Below, piece by piece: positions 35,574 through 42,803 of a stretch of 44,070 nucleotides of DNA (within the stretch, counting starts at the first letter, position 1; every line of letters starts with the position of its first letter). The position numbers and the translations under genes were made by a program. This DNA comes from Planctomycetota bacterium (GTDB taxonomy: Bacteria > Planctomycetota > UBA1135 > UBA2386): NCBI GenBank assembly GCA_016235155.1, contig JACRLW010000020.1:5345-49414 (forward strand), read 5' to 3'. The notes under the pieces were generated by a model that did no database searches, had not been told where the DNA came from, and saw nothing but the letters and a program-made list of their open reading frames with translations.

Positions 35574-37157
35574 ATGAACCGCTACTCGATCCTCGTCGCC
35601 GACGACCTCGGCGAGGAAGGCCTCGCCATCCTCCGCGCGTCGGCGGACGTCACCGTCGCCACGGGCCTCGACGACGCCCGCCTCTGCGCCGCGTTGCGCG
35701 GCAAGGACGCGCTGATCGTCCGCTCCGCGACCAAGGTCACGGCGCGCGCGCTCGAGGGAGCGGACCGCCTGACCCTGATCGGCCGCGCGGGGATCGGCGT
35801 CGACAACATCGACCTGCCCGCGGCGACGGCGCGCGGCATCGTCGTGATGAACACGCCGGACGCCGGCGCGGTGACCACCGCCGAGCACGCGATCGCCCTG
35901 CTGGTCTCGCTCGCCCGCCAGATCCCCGGCGCCGACCGCAACCTGAAGGACGGCAAGTGGGACAAGAAGCGCTTCGTCGGCGTCGAGTTGACCGGCAAGA
36001 CGGTCGGCGTCGTCGGCCTCGGCAACATCGGCCGCATCGTCGCCGACCGCGCCGCGGGGCTCGCGATGGTCGTCGTCGCGCACGATCCGTTCGTGCCGCA
36101 GGACCGCGCCCCCGCCGGCGTGCAGATGGTCGAACTCGACGAACTCTGCCAGCGCGCCGACTTCGTGACGATCCACGTCCCGCTGCTCTCGGAGACGAAG
36201 CACCTCTTCGGACGTGAGCGCCTGCTGCGCATGAAGCGCGGCGCGCGCCTGATCCACGCCGCGCGCGGCGGCATCGTCGACGACGAAGCGCTCGCCGACC
36301 TGCTCGAGTCCGGACACCTCGCGGGCGCCGCGCTCGACGTGTTCGAGACCGAGCCCCTGCCGGCCGACCATCGCCTGCGCACGTTGCCGAGCGTCGTGCT
36401 CACGCCGCACATCGGCGCCGCCACCTACGAGGCACAGCGCAGCGTCGCGCTCGACCTCGCGCGACAGGTCGTCACGTGCCTTTCGCGCGGGGTCGTGCTC
36501 AACGGCGTGAACGTGCCGCGCGTGTCGCCGGCGCAGGCCGCGACGCTCGCGCCCTTCCTCGATCTCACCCACGATCTCGCGGCCTTCCTCGCTGGCGTGC
36601 AGCCCGGGCGCATCGAGTCGATCCGACTCACCCTGCAGGGCGGCATCGCCGAGGGCGCTCCGCGTCCTTTGTGCGTCGCGATGCTGTGCGGCGCCCTGCG
36701 CCGCGTCGGCGAGCGACCGGCCACCCCGGTCAACGCGGAGGCGATCGCCGCCGAGGCGGGCATCCGCGTTCACGTCGAGAGCAGCACGCTGAAGCGCGAC
36801 TTCCTCAACCTGGTCCGCGTCGAGATGCTCGTCGACGGCGCGCGCCACGCCGTCGTCGGCACCGTCCTGGGCCACCGCCACCCGCGCCTCGTCGAGTACG
36901 ACGGACGCCTCCTCGACGCGATCCCCGAGCCGCCGCTGCTGGTGACCTGGCACGACGACAAGCCGGGAGTGCTCGGGCGGATCGCCACGCAGATCGGCGA
37001 ACTGTCGCGAAACATCGAACGCATGCAGCTCGGCGCGGCGCCGTCCCCCGCCGAGCCCGCCCTGGGCATCTGGAACCTCGATCTGGCCCTCGACGGCGAC
37101 GGCCTGGCCCGCATCCGGGCGATCCCCTCGGTGAGGGCGGCGGTCCAGGTCGGCTGA
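35574..37157 (+). CDS. serA: D-3-phosphoglycerate dehydrogenase
   Basis: A 527-residue enzyme oxidising 3-phosphoglycerate to 3-phosphohydroxypyruvate with NAD, the first step of serine synthesis. The catalytic domains show RAGIGVDNID (71-80), the nucleotide loop VGLGNIG (147-153), RGGIVDD with Arg231, the Glu of FETEP (260) and TPHIGAAT with His279. The C-terminal half has the intervening (ASB) domain and an ACT-like domain (KPGVLGRIATQIGEL), as in long-form SerA; in that form serine often inhibits through ACT. ATG 35574 is 17 bases after the sugar transferase stop. The phosphatase and aminotransferase genes downstream could supply the other two steps. Confidence 0.94.
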   Translation: MNRYSILVADDLGEEGLAILRASADVTVATGLDDARLCAALRGKDALIVRSATKVTARALEGADRLTLIGRAGIGVDNIDLPAATARGIVVMNTPDAGAVTTAEHAIALLVSLARQIPGADRNLKDGKWDKKRFVGVELTGKTVGVVGLGNIGRIVADRAAGLAMVVVAHDPFVPQDRAPAGVQMVELDELCQRADFVTIHVPLLSETKHLFGRERLLRMKRGARLIHAARGGIVDDEALADLLESGHLAGAALDVFETEPLPADHRLRTLPSVVLTPHIGAATYEAQRSVALDLARQVVTCLSRGVVLNGVNVPRVSPAQAATLAPFLDLTHDLAAFLAGVQPGRIESIRLTLQGGIAEGAPRPLCVAMLCGALRRVGERPATPVNAEAIAAEAGIRVHVESSTLKRDFLNLVRVEMLVDGARHAVVGTVLGHRHPRLVEYDGRLLDAIPEPPLLVTWHDDKPGVLGRIATQIGELSRNIERMQLGAAPSPAEPALGIWNLDLALDGDGLARIRAIPSVRAAVQVG

Positions 37158-37177
37158 CCCTGGTCGAGGAGATTCCC

Positions 37178-37270
37178 ATGTCTGACTTCCCGAGGGAGTT
37201 ACGCGACGCCCCGCTCTCGCTACACTCCCGCCGCCCGACCCCGTTCGACCTCACCTCCTCCACGGAGTGA
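37178..37270 (+). other. Possible 30-codon leader ORF
   Basis: ATG 37178 is preceded by GAGGAG at 37166-37171, six bases away, a strong ribosome site. The peptide (MSDFPRELRDAPLSLHSRRP and ten more) has no recognisable family. It ends two bases before the start of the signal-peptide ORF at 37273, whose own ribosome site (CGGAG) lies inside the end of this ORF. It may be a translated leader, or only the 5' region with a weak TTACGC/TACACT promoter at about 37199-37226. Coding is unproven. Confidence 0.3.
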
Positions 37271-37272
37271 CG

Positions 37273-37365
37273 ATGCTCGACAAGACGTTCTCGCTGCGGA
37301 CGCTGCTGCTGCCGGCGTTCCTGATGGCGATCCTCACCGCCCCGGCCGGTGCAGCACCGCAGTGA
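37273..37365 (+). pseudogene. Signal-peptide fragment cut off by tandem TGA
   Basis: ATG 37273 with CGGAG just upstream begins a clean signal peptide (MLDKTFSLRTLLLPAFLMAI, then LTAPAGAAPQ). Two successive in-frame TGA codons follow (37363-37368). The same frame then continues without further stops through a Gly/Pro/Ser-rich linker (37369-37524) into the thioredoxin-like ORF. The signal, the linker and the body are all in one frame, so this looks like the true 5' end of the next gene, interrupted by two nonsense codons. Confidence 0.6.
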
Positions 37366-37524
37366 TGAAGCGGCGCCAGCGCGGGCCCCAGTTGGGGTCC
37401 AGGAGATGCGTCTGGCGGTAGTGGTGGTTTCAGCGGCGGAGCCGGTGCCCCAAGCACGGGCGGACCAGCGGGACCGGCGTCACCCGGAGCCGGCGTTCCC
37501 GGCGCACCCTCGGGAGGCGGCGGC

Positions 37525-38277
37525 ATGCCGATGGACTTCCGGCGCCAGCAGACCGCGAAGGATCGGCTCGCCCTCGATTGGCACTTCCCGGTCTACGCGC
37601 CCGACCTCGTCGAACAGCCGGCCGACGACGGCAAGACCAACAGCGGTCGCGCCTCGGTCGCGTTGCCCCGCGAGAAAGCCCTGCTCGAGATCAAGGGCAA
37701 GGACCATCGCCCGCTGCTCGTCGTCCGCGAGTGCGGATTCTGCAAGGGCACCGACGACGCGCTGCTGAGCCGTCGCCTCAACAACGAGAAGACCCTGCTG
37801 CTCACCAAGTGGTTCCACTGCGTGAAGCTGCCGAATCACGTGCTGACCGCGGAGCATCCCTTCCGCAACCTGTTCGCCGCCGAGCATCCGCCGCACCTCT
37901 TCCTCTGCCGTCACGACGGCAGCGAGGTCATGAATCTCGACGGCCAGCAGACGCAGGCCCAACTGTGGGCCGCGATGGAAGAGTTGCTCGCGCGTGAGTA
38001 CGAGGGTGACGCCAAGCAGGCGGTGCGCGGGATCCTGCGCTGCCTCAACGAGTACGACACGCTGGACTCGCTCGAAGCCGAGTTCCGCGTCCGCCTCGAA
38101 GAGACTCTCGACAAGGACGGCGCGAAGTCGCCCAAGGTGCGAGCCCTGCAACGCAAGATCGACGCGATCGCAAAGGACCGCGCCGACGTCGAGGCGCGCG
38201 AGCACGAACTGCTCGACCTGCGCCTGCGTCCGCTGAAAGCGGCCGACGACCAGGCGGTCGGTGTGCGCGGCGGCTGA
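37525..38277 (+). CDS. Thioredoxin-fold protein with CGFC motif
   Basis: 250 residues from ATG 37525 (the only start codon after the tandem TGA). PLLVVRECGFCKGTDD carries CGFC (70-73) after a beta strand, and a cis-Pro-like HPPHLFLCRHDG segment follows, then a long helical tail (residues 140-245) with coiled-coil character. The layout is thioredoxin-like, suggesting a redox or disulfide role. As it stands the product has no signal peptide, yet an in-frame signal and flexible linker lie directly upstream (37273), so the original protein was probably exported. GGGAGG seven bases before ATG 37525 could serve as a ribosome site, but it may only be Gly codons. Family not recognised beyond the fold. 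Confidence 0.7.
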   Translation: MPMDFRRQQTAKDRLALDWHFPVYAPDLVEQPADDGKTNSGRASVALPREKALLEIKGKDHRPLLVVRECGFCKGTDDALLSRRLNNEKTLLLTKWFHCVKLPNHVLTAEHPFRNLFAAEHPPHLFLCRHDGSEVMNLDGQQTQAQLWAAMEELLAREYEGDAKQAVRGILRCLNEYDTLDSLEAEFRVRLEETLDKDGAKSPKVRALQRKIDAIAKDRADVEAREHELLDLRLRPLKAADDQAVGVRGG

Positions 38278-38311
38278 CGCCGTCGCGCTCCCGTCCGAAC
38301 CTCACGCGCGC

Positions 38312-39595
38312 ATGCGCAAGCTCCTCCGCGTCGCGTTCGCGCTGACGATCGCCTCGGCGATCGTCGCGCAGGATCCGCGACCGGAGGAGGGCGAGAAGAA
38401 GGAGAAGGAAGCGCCGCGCTTCGCGCCTCCCGATCCCTGGATCAAGGACGAACCCGAGGCCGAAGCACTCGCGCGCCTCGGCTACGTGAGCGTCGGGCGG
38501 ATGACCTGGGGCGACGGCCACGACTCGCCGCGCATCCAGGAGGATCTCGGCAAGCTGCCGCTGATCTTCATCGAGACGGCGCACTTCAAGCTCTGCTCGA
38601 ACCTGCCGTCGCTCGAGATCCCCAAGGAGAAGGAAGCGCGCAAGCGCCTCGTCGAGGAACTCGAACGGCTCCGCGCCAGGCTGCCGCGACTCCGTCCCAA
38701 GTCGATCCGCGAACTCGACCCGTGGTTGCGCGCGCACCTGTTCGCGCAGCGGCTCGAGGAGCTGTACGCCGAGGTCGCCGGGCTGTTCGGCGTCACCGAC
38801 GCGTCGTTCCCGCCGGCGAGCGAGTCCTTCTACTTCCGCGGCGACGCGCCGGCGCGATGGGCCGCGGAGTGGATGGGCCGCGGTCCGTACCTCGGGAACA
38901 AGGGCAAGTTCCTCGTCCTGCTGTTCACCAAGCAGTCGACCTGCGGCCGTTACATCTCGACGTTCACCAAGGCGAAGGCGGAGGCGCCGTCGCGTTGGTA
39001 CTTCGAGCAGACCGACTCCTTCCTGTTCGCGACGGCGCTCGATTTCAGCGAGGGCGCGTTTCGGACCGACGTCGCGCTCCACGCGCACGTGACCCACAAC
39101 CTCGTCCACTGCTTCGTCGACTCGTTCAAGGGCTACAGCTACGTGATCCCGGTGTGGTGGAAGGAAGGTCTCGCCCACTGGTTCCGCCGCAAGCTCACCG
39201 ACGAACACAACAACTTCGAAGCGATCAAGGACCAGGAGAAGCGCGCGTTCACGGTCTTCGACTGGGACGAGCGCATCCGCATGCGCGCCGAACACGGCCT
39301 CGTGCGACCGTTGGCCGCGATCTTCGACCAGGAACAGTGCACCGACTTCGACCTCGTCGACCACATGGCGTGCTGGTCGCGCGTCGACTTCCTGCTCCGC
39401 GAGTTCCCGCGCGAGAAGTTCGGGATCTTCGCGGGCCAGGTGAAAGGCTTCGTCGACGGGCGCGGCAACCCACCGGAACACGCACGCTTGCTGGAGCGGC
39501 AGCGCGAGGCGCTGAGCGCCGCCTACGGCCTCGACCCGGACAGCCTCGACGCCCAGTGGCTGGCCTGGCTGAAGAAGCCGAGGCGAAGGCAGTGA
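38312..39595 (+). CDS. Secreted MA-type peptidase-like protein with degenerate active site
   Basis: A 427-residue exported protein; signal peptide MRKLLRVAFALTIASAIVAQ. It has the layout of the DUF1570/gluzincin MA-type family: an early IETAHFKL strand, then AHVTHNLVHCFVD and VIPVWWKEGLAHWFRRK. The zinc helix reads HNLVH (262-266) where active members have HExxH, so the general base is Asn263; both His and the third-ligand Glu285 (KEGLAHW) are kept. It could still bind zinc but should be a poor or dead peptidase. ATG 38312 lies 34 bases after the thioredoxin-like gene; the stop overlaps the next start (GTGA). Confidence 0.75.
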   Translation: MRKLLRVAFALTIASAIVAQDPRPEEGEKKEKEAPRFAPPDPWIKDEPEAEALARLGYVSVGRMTWGDGHDSPRIQEDLGKLPLIFIETAHFKLCSNLPSLEIPKEKEARKRLVEELERLRARLPRLRPKSIRELDPWLRAHLFAQRLEELYAEVAGLFGVTDASFPPASESFYFRGDAPARWAAEWMGRGPYLGNKGKFLVLLFTKQSTCGRYISTFTKAKAEAPSRWYFEQTDSFLFATALDFSEGAFRTDVALHAHVTHNLVHCFVDSFKGYSYVIPVWWKEGLAHWFRRKLTDEHNNFEAIKDQEKRAFTVFDWDERIRMRAEHGLVRPLAAIFDQEQCTDFDLVDHMACWSRVDFLLREFPREKFGIFAGQVKGFVDGRGNPPEHARLLERQREALSAAYGLDPDSLDAQWLAWLKKPRRRQ

Positions 39596-40326
39596 GCGAG
39601 CCTGCGCAGCCCCCGGCCGCGCCGTTCCGCTCGATCTGGTTCGACTGCGACTCGACGCTCTCTGCGATCGAGGGCATCGACGAGCTGGGCACCCTCCGCG
39701 ACGACGAAACGCGCCGCGCGATCGCCGCGCTCACCGAGCGCGCCATGGCGGGCGAACTCCCGCTGGAGGCGGTCTACGGCGAACGGCTCCGCCGGATCGC
39801 GCCGACCGCCGCCGAGTGCGAGCGACTCGGCGCGCGCTACGTCGCGCAGGCAGTCGCCGACGCTGCCCTCGTCGTCGCCGCGTTGCACGCGCTCGGCAAG
39901 CGCGTCGGGATCCTCAGCGGCGGACTCCGCGGACCGGTGCTCGCGCTCGCCCACGCGCTCGGTGTGCCGAAGGCACGCGTGTTCGCCGTCGGCGTGCGCT
40001 TCGATTCGCGAGGCCACTACGTCGACTTCGACCGCGACACGGAGCTGTGGCGCAGCGGCGGCAAGACCGCACTCCTCGCGGCGCGACCCGCGGACGAACG
40101 GCCACAGGCGCTCGTCGGCGACGGCGCCACCGACCTCGAGGCCGCGGCGGCCGTCGACCGCTTCGTCGGCTTCGGCGGAGTCGTCGTGCGACCGGCGGTC
40201 GCGCGCGGGGCGCGGTTCTTCACGAGCTCGCCGCGACTCGCCGCGACGCTCGCCTTCCTGCTCACGCGCGACGAGCAGTCCGCGCTGCGCACCGATCCTC
40301 GCTTCGCGAACCTGCGCCTGGAATGA
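39592..40326 (+). CDS. serB: HAD-family phosphatase, SerB-like
   Basis: A 244-residue HAD phosphatase. Motif I is FDCDSTLSAIEGIDEL, the DxDxT nucleophile pair with the Glu typical of phosphoserine phosphatase; motif II is ILSGGLR; motif III/IV is LVGDGATDLEAA. The four-base GTGA overlap with the upstream gene and the protein's fit fix the GTG start at 39592, although the frame is open far upstream. In the SerB family the substrate is phosphoserine, the last step of serine synthesis. SerA and a class V aminotransferase nearby support this. A different small phosphomonoester remains possible. Confidence 0.8.
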   Translation: MSEPAQPPAAPFRSIWFDCDSTLSAIEGIDELGTLRDDETRRAIAALTERAMAGELPLEAVYGERLRRIAPTAAECERLGARYVAQAVADAALVVAALHALGKRVGILSGGLRGPVLALAHALGVPKARVFAVGVRFDSRGHYVDFDRDTELWRSGGKTALLAARPADERPQALVGDGATDLEAAAAVDRFVGFGGVVVRPAVARGARFFTSSPRLAATLAFLLTRDEQSALRTDPRFANLRLE

Positions 40327-40336
40327 TCCGGCGTGC

Positions 40337-41389
40337 ATGACGCACCCCGTGCTGTTCATCCCCGGACCGGTCGAGGTCGAGCCCGAACTGCGCGAGATCA
40401 TGGCGATGCCGGCGTTGGGCCATCGCAGCCAGACGACCAAGGACTGCATCGCGCGCCTCCTGCCCGCGCTCGGCGAGTTCTTCCGCACGGGACAGCACGC
40501 GTTCTTCGAGAACGTCCCGGCGACGGGCCTGATGGAGGCGACGATCCGCAACCTCGTCGTCCGGCGCGTTCTCCACTTCGCCTCGGGCGCCTTCGGCGAA
40601 CGCTGGGCGCAGATCAGCGAGCAGTGCGGCCGCGAACCGGAACTCGTCGCGCGACCCTGGGGCGAGGCGATCACGCCGCAAGTCGTCGCCGACGCCCTCG
40701 ACCGCGCGCGTGAACGGAACCGCGAGCCGTTCGAAGCGGTGTGCTTCACGCACTGCGAGACGTCCACCGGCGTGCTCTCGCCGCTCCGCGAGATCGCCGC
40801 GGTCGTGCGCGAGGAGAGCCCGTCGACCTTGATCCTCGCCGACGTGGTGACGAGCGTCGGCGGCGCCGAGCTCCTCTTCGACGACTGGGGCCTCGACGCC
40901 GCGTTCGCCGGGACGCAGAAGTGCCTCGCCCTCCCGCCCGGGATCTGCGTGTTCGCGCTCTCCCAGCGCGCGATCGCGAGATCCGCGCAGGTGCCCGGCC
41001 GCGGCTTCCTGCTCGACTTCGCCGCGACGCCGGCCCGCTTCCAGAAGCTCGAACCGCCGGCGACGCCGTGCGTGCCGCTGGTCTTCGCACTCGAGCGCCA
41101 ACTCCAGCGCATCCGCGACGAGACGCTCGAACGCCGCTGGGCGCGCCACGCGGCGTTGCGCGAGCGCTCGATGCAGTGGGCAGCACGCGAGGGCTACCTG
41201 CCCTTCGCGAAGTCGCACCCGTCGCCGACCGTGTCCGCCCTGTGCGCCGACGCCGCCCGCATCGACGCGCTGGTCGCGGCGGGCAAGCGCGGCGGGTTCA
41301 CCCTCGGCAAGGGCTACGGCAGGATCGCCAAGGAGACTTTCCGCATCGGGCACATGGGCGACCACGACCTGCCTCGCCGCACACCGTGA
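40337..41389 (+). CDS. Class V aminotransferase (phosphoserine or serine/alanine-glyoxylate type)
   Basis: A 350-residue PLP enzyme. The start LFIPGPVEVEPELREIMAMP is typical of the alanine-glyoxylate/serine-pyruvate and SerC-like fold-type I group; FTHCETSTGVLSP, ILADVVTSVGG (Asp169) and AGTQKCLALPPG (PLP Lys195) are the cofactor motifs. Given its place 10 bases after a SerB-like phosphatase and after serA, it most likely aminates 3-phosphohydroxypyruvate, in place of SerC. A serine-glyoxylate role cannot be excluded. ATG 40337 is clear; the stop overlaps the next start as GTGA. Confidence 0.85.
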   Translation: MTHPVLFIPGPVEVEPELREIMAMPALGHRSQTTKDCIARLLPALGEFFRTGQHAFFENVPATGLMEATIRNLVVRRVLHFASGAFGERWAQISEQCGREPELVARPWGEAITPQVVADALDRARERNREPFEAVCFTHCETSTGVLSPLREIAAVVREESPSTLILADVVTSVGGAELLFDDWGLDAAFAGTQKCLALPPGICVFALSQRAIARSAQVPGRGFLLDFAATPARFQKLEPPATPCVPLVFALERQLQRIRDETLERRWARHAALRERSMQWAAREGYLPFAKSHPSPTVSALCADAARIDALVAAGKRGGFTLGKGYGRIAKETFRIGHMGDHDLPRRTP

Positions 41390-42228
41390 AGGCCTACAAA
41401 AAGGACGTCGCCGACTTCGTCGCCGCGATGCCGGAGTCCGCCCGGGCGATCGGCCGGCGCGAGTTGCGGCGCTGGCTCGTGGCGCTCGAGGAGCAGGGCC
41501 TCGCCGCGACCTCCGTGCAGCGCAAGCTCGCCGCCGTACGCTCCTTCTTCCGCTTCGTCCGCGACCGCAACGGTGTCGCGCAGGATCCGAGCCGCCTGGT
41601 CAAGGCACCCAAGGCGCCGCGCCGCGTGCCGCGCTTCCTCACCGAGGACGAGGTCGAACGCCTGCTGGGCCTGGAGTTCGCCGATGACTTCTTCGGCGCG
41701 CGCGACCGCGCGATCCTCGAGGTCCTCTACTCGACCGGCTGCCGGGTGGCGGAGTGCGCCGGGCTCCGTCTGCGCGACCTCGAACTCGGCGGCGAGGACG
41801 GCGGCGTCGCGCGCGTGCTCGGCAAGGGTCGCAAGGAGCGCCTCTGCCTGCTCGGCGCGCAAGCACAGGCGGCGGTCGTCGCGTGGCTGCCCCACCGCGA
41901 ACAGCGCCTGAAGGACACCACGCGCGCCGATCCCTCCGCGCTGTTCCTCAACCATCTCGGCGGAGCCTTGTCCTCGCGGTGGATGCTCGAGGTCGTCGCG
42001 AGCCACACGCGCCGCGCCGGGATCCAGAAGCGCATCACACCGCACGGCCTGCGTCACTCCTTCGCCACGCACCTGCTCGACCGCGGCGCCGACCTGCGCA
42101 CGGTGCAGGAACTGCTCGGCCACGCCAACCTCGCGACGACGGAGATCTACACGCACGTCAGCATGCGTCGCCTGCGCGAGGTGTACGACCACGCGCATCC
42201 GCACGGCCGGGGTTCGACTCAGGACTGA
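41386..42228 (+). CDS. Tyrosine recombinase XerC/XerD, short N-terminus
   Basis: About 280 residues from GTG 41386. All catalytic residues are seen: Arg120 (GCRVAECAGLRLRDL), Lys147 (GKGRKER), His220 and Arg223 (HGLRHSFATHLL), His246 (LGHANLATTEIYTH) and the nucleophile Tyr255. Such enzymes resolve chromosome dimers. The SAM-like N-terminal domain begins at KAYKKDVADF. In the same frame, directly upstream of the GTG, lies ASPHT, which matches the usual Sxx-T start of the first Xer helix, but no ATG/GTG/TTG precedes it nearby. The N-terminus is therefore about 15-20 residues short, or the start is non-standard and inside the aminotransferase gene. It converges with the NUDIX gene (10-base overlap). 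Confidence 0.88.
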   Translation: MKAYKKDVADFVAAMPESARAIGRRELRRWLVALEEQGLAATSVQRKLAAVRSFFRFVRDRNGVAQDPSRLVKAPKAPRRVPRFLTEDEVERLLGLEFADDFFGARDRAILEVLYSTGCRVAECAGLRLRDLELGGEDGGVARVLGKGRKERLCLLGAQAQAAVVAWLPHREQRLKDTTRADPSALFLNHLGGALSSRWMLEVVASHTRRAGIQKRITPHGLRHSFATHLLDRGADLRTVQELLGHANLATTEIYTHVSMRRLREVYDHAHPHGRGSTQD

Positions 42229-42803
42229 GAACGTTCGAGCAGGAGCTTCGCCTTGCGCGCGAGCCTCAGCACGCTCTCCTCGCGCGTGAAGTCCGTCAGC
42301 CGCGCGACGTCCACCCAACGCAACTCGCGCGACTCGTCGCTGCAGACCAGCGGTGCGTCCTGACGCGCGATCACGAGGAAACGGACGTCGTGATGCTCGT
42401 GCTGCGGCTCGCGCTTTCTCGCGGGAATGACGTGCACGTCCAGGTCCAGAGGCACGAGTCCACCGTCGTGCAGCAGGACTTCGAGCCCCGACAAGCCGGT
42501 CTCTTCTTCGACCTCACGCAGCGCGACGCGTTCGAGCTCCGCCTCGCCGTCGGCGTGTCCGCCGGGTTGAAGCCACTTGTCGAGCTTGCCGTGGTGCAGG
42601 AGCACGCAGCGCGCACCGTCTTGCGAGCAGACCCATGCCGACGCCGTGAGATGGCCCGGAGTGAAGCAGGTGCGCAGCAGACAGTCCTCCTGCGTCACGA
42701 CGAGGTTTCCGATCCGCGCGACCACGGCATCCTCGTCCGGCCATGCGTCCTGGTACGCACCGAGCAAGTCCAGGAGAGCCCGGCGCGGATCGACGGCGCT
42801 CAT
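42219..42803 (-). CDS. NUDIX hydrolase
   Basis: A 194-residue protein with a Nudix box variant at 81-104: GGHADGE, then REVEEETGL, the metal-binding Glu cluster. This GGHADGE type is common in small housekeeping NUDIX proteins; the substrate (a nucleoside diphosphate derivative) is unknown. ATG 42803 overlaps the ligase stop as ATGA, so it is coupled to the exosortase-type ligase upstream. Its 3' end overlaps the Xer gene by 10 bases on the other strand. Confidence 0.88.
   Translation of the reverse strand: MSAVDPRRALLDLLGAYQDAWPDEDAVVARIGNLVVTQEDCLLRTCFTPGHLTASAWVCSQDGARCVLLHHGKLDKWLQPGGHADGEAELERVALREVEEETGLSGLEVLLHDGGLVPLDLDVHVIPARKREPQHEHHDVRFLVIARQDAPLVCSDESRELRWVDVARLTDFTREESVLRLARKAKLLLERSQS

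Noticed and set aside
37363..37368. TGA reassigned to an amino acid (alternative genetic code)
   Set aside because: TGA serves as the ordinary stop in many genes here (for example nadK, dxs, ispA ends and all ATGA overlaps), so a changed code is not supported.
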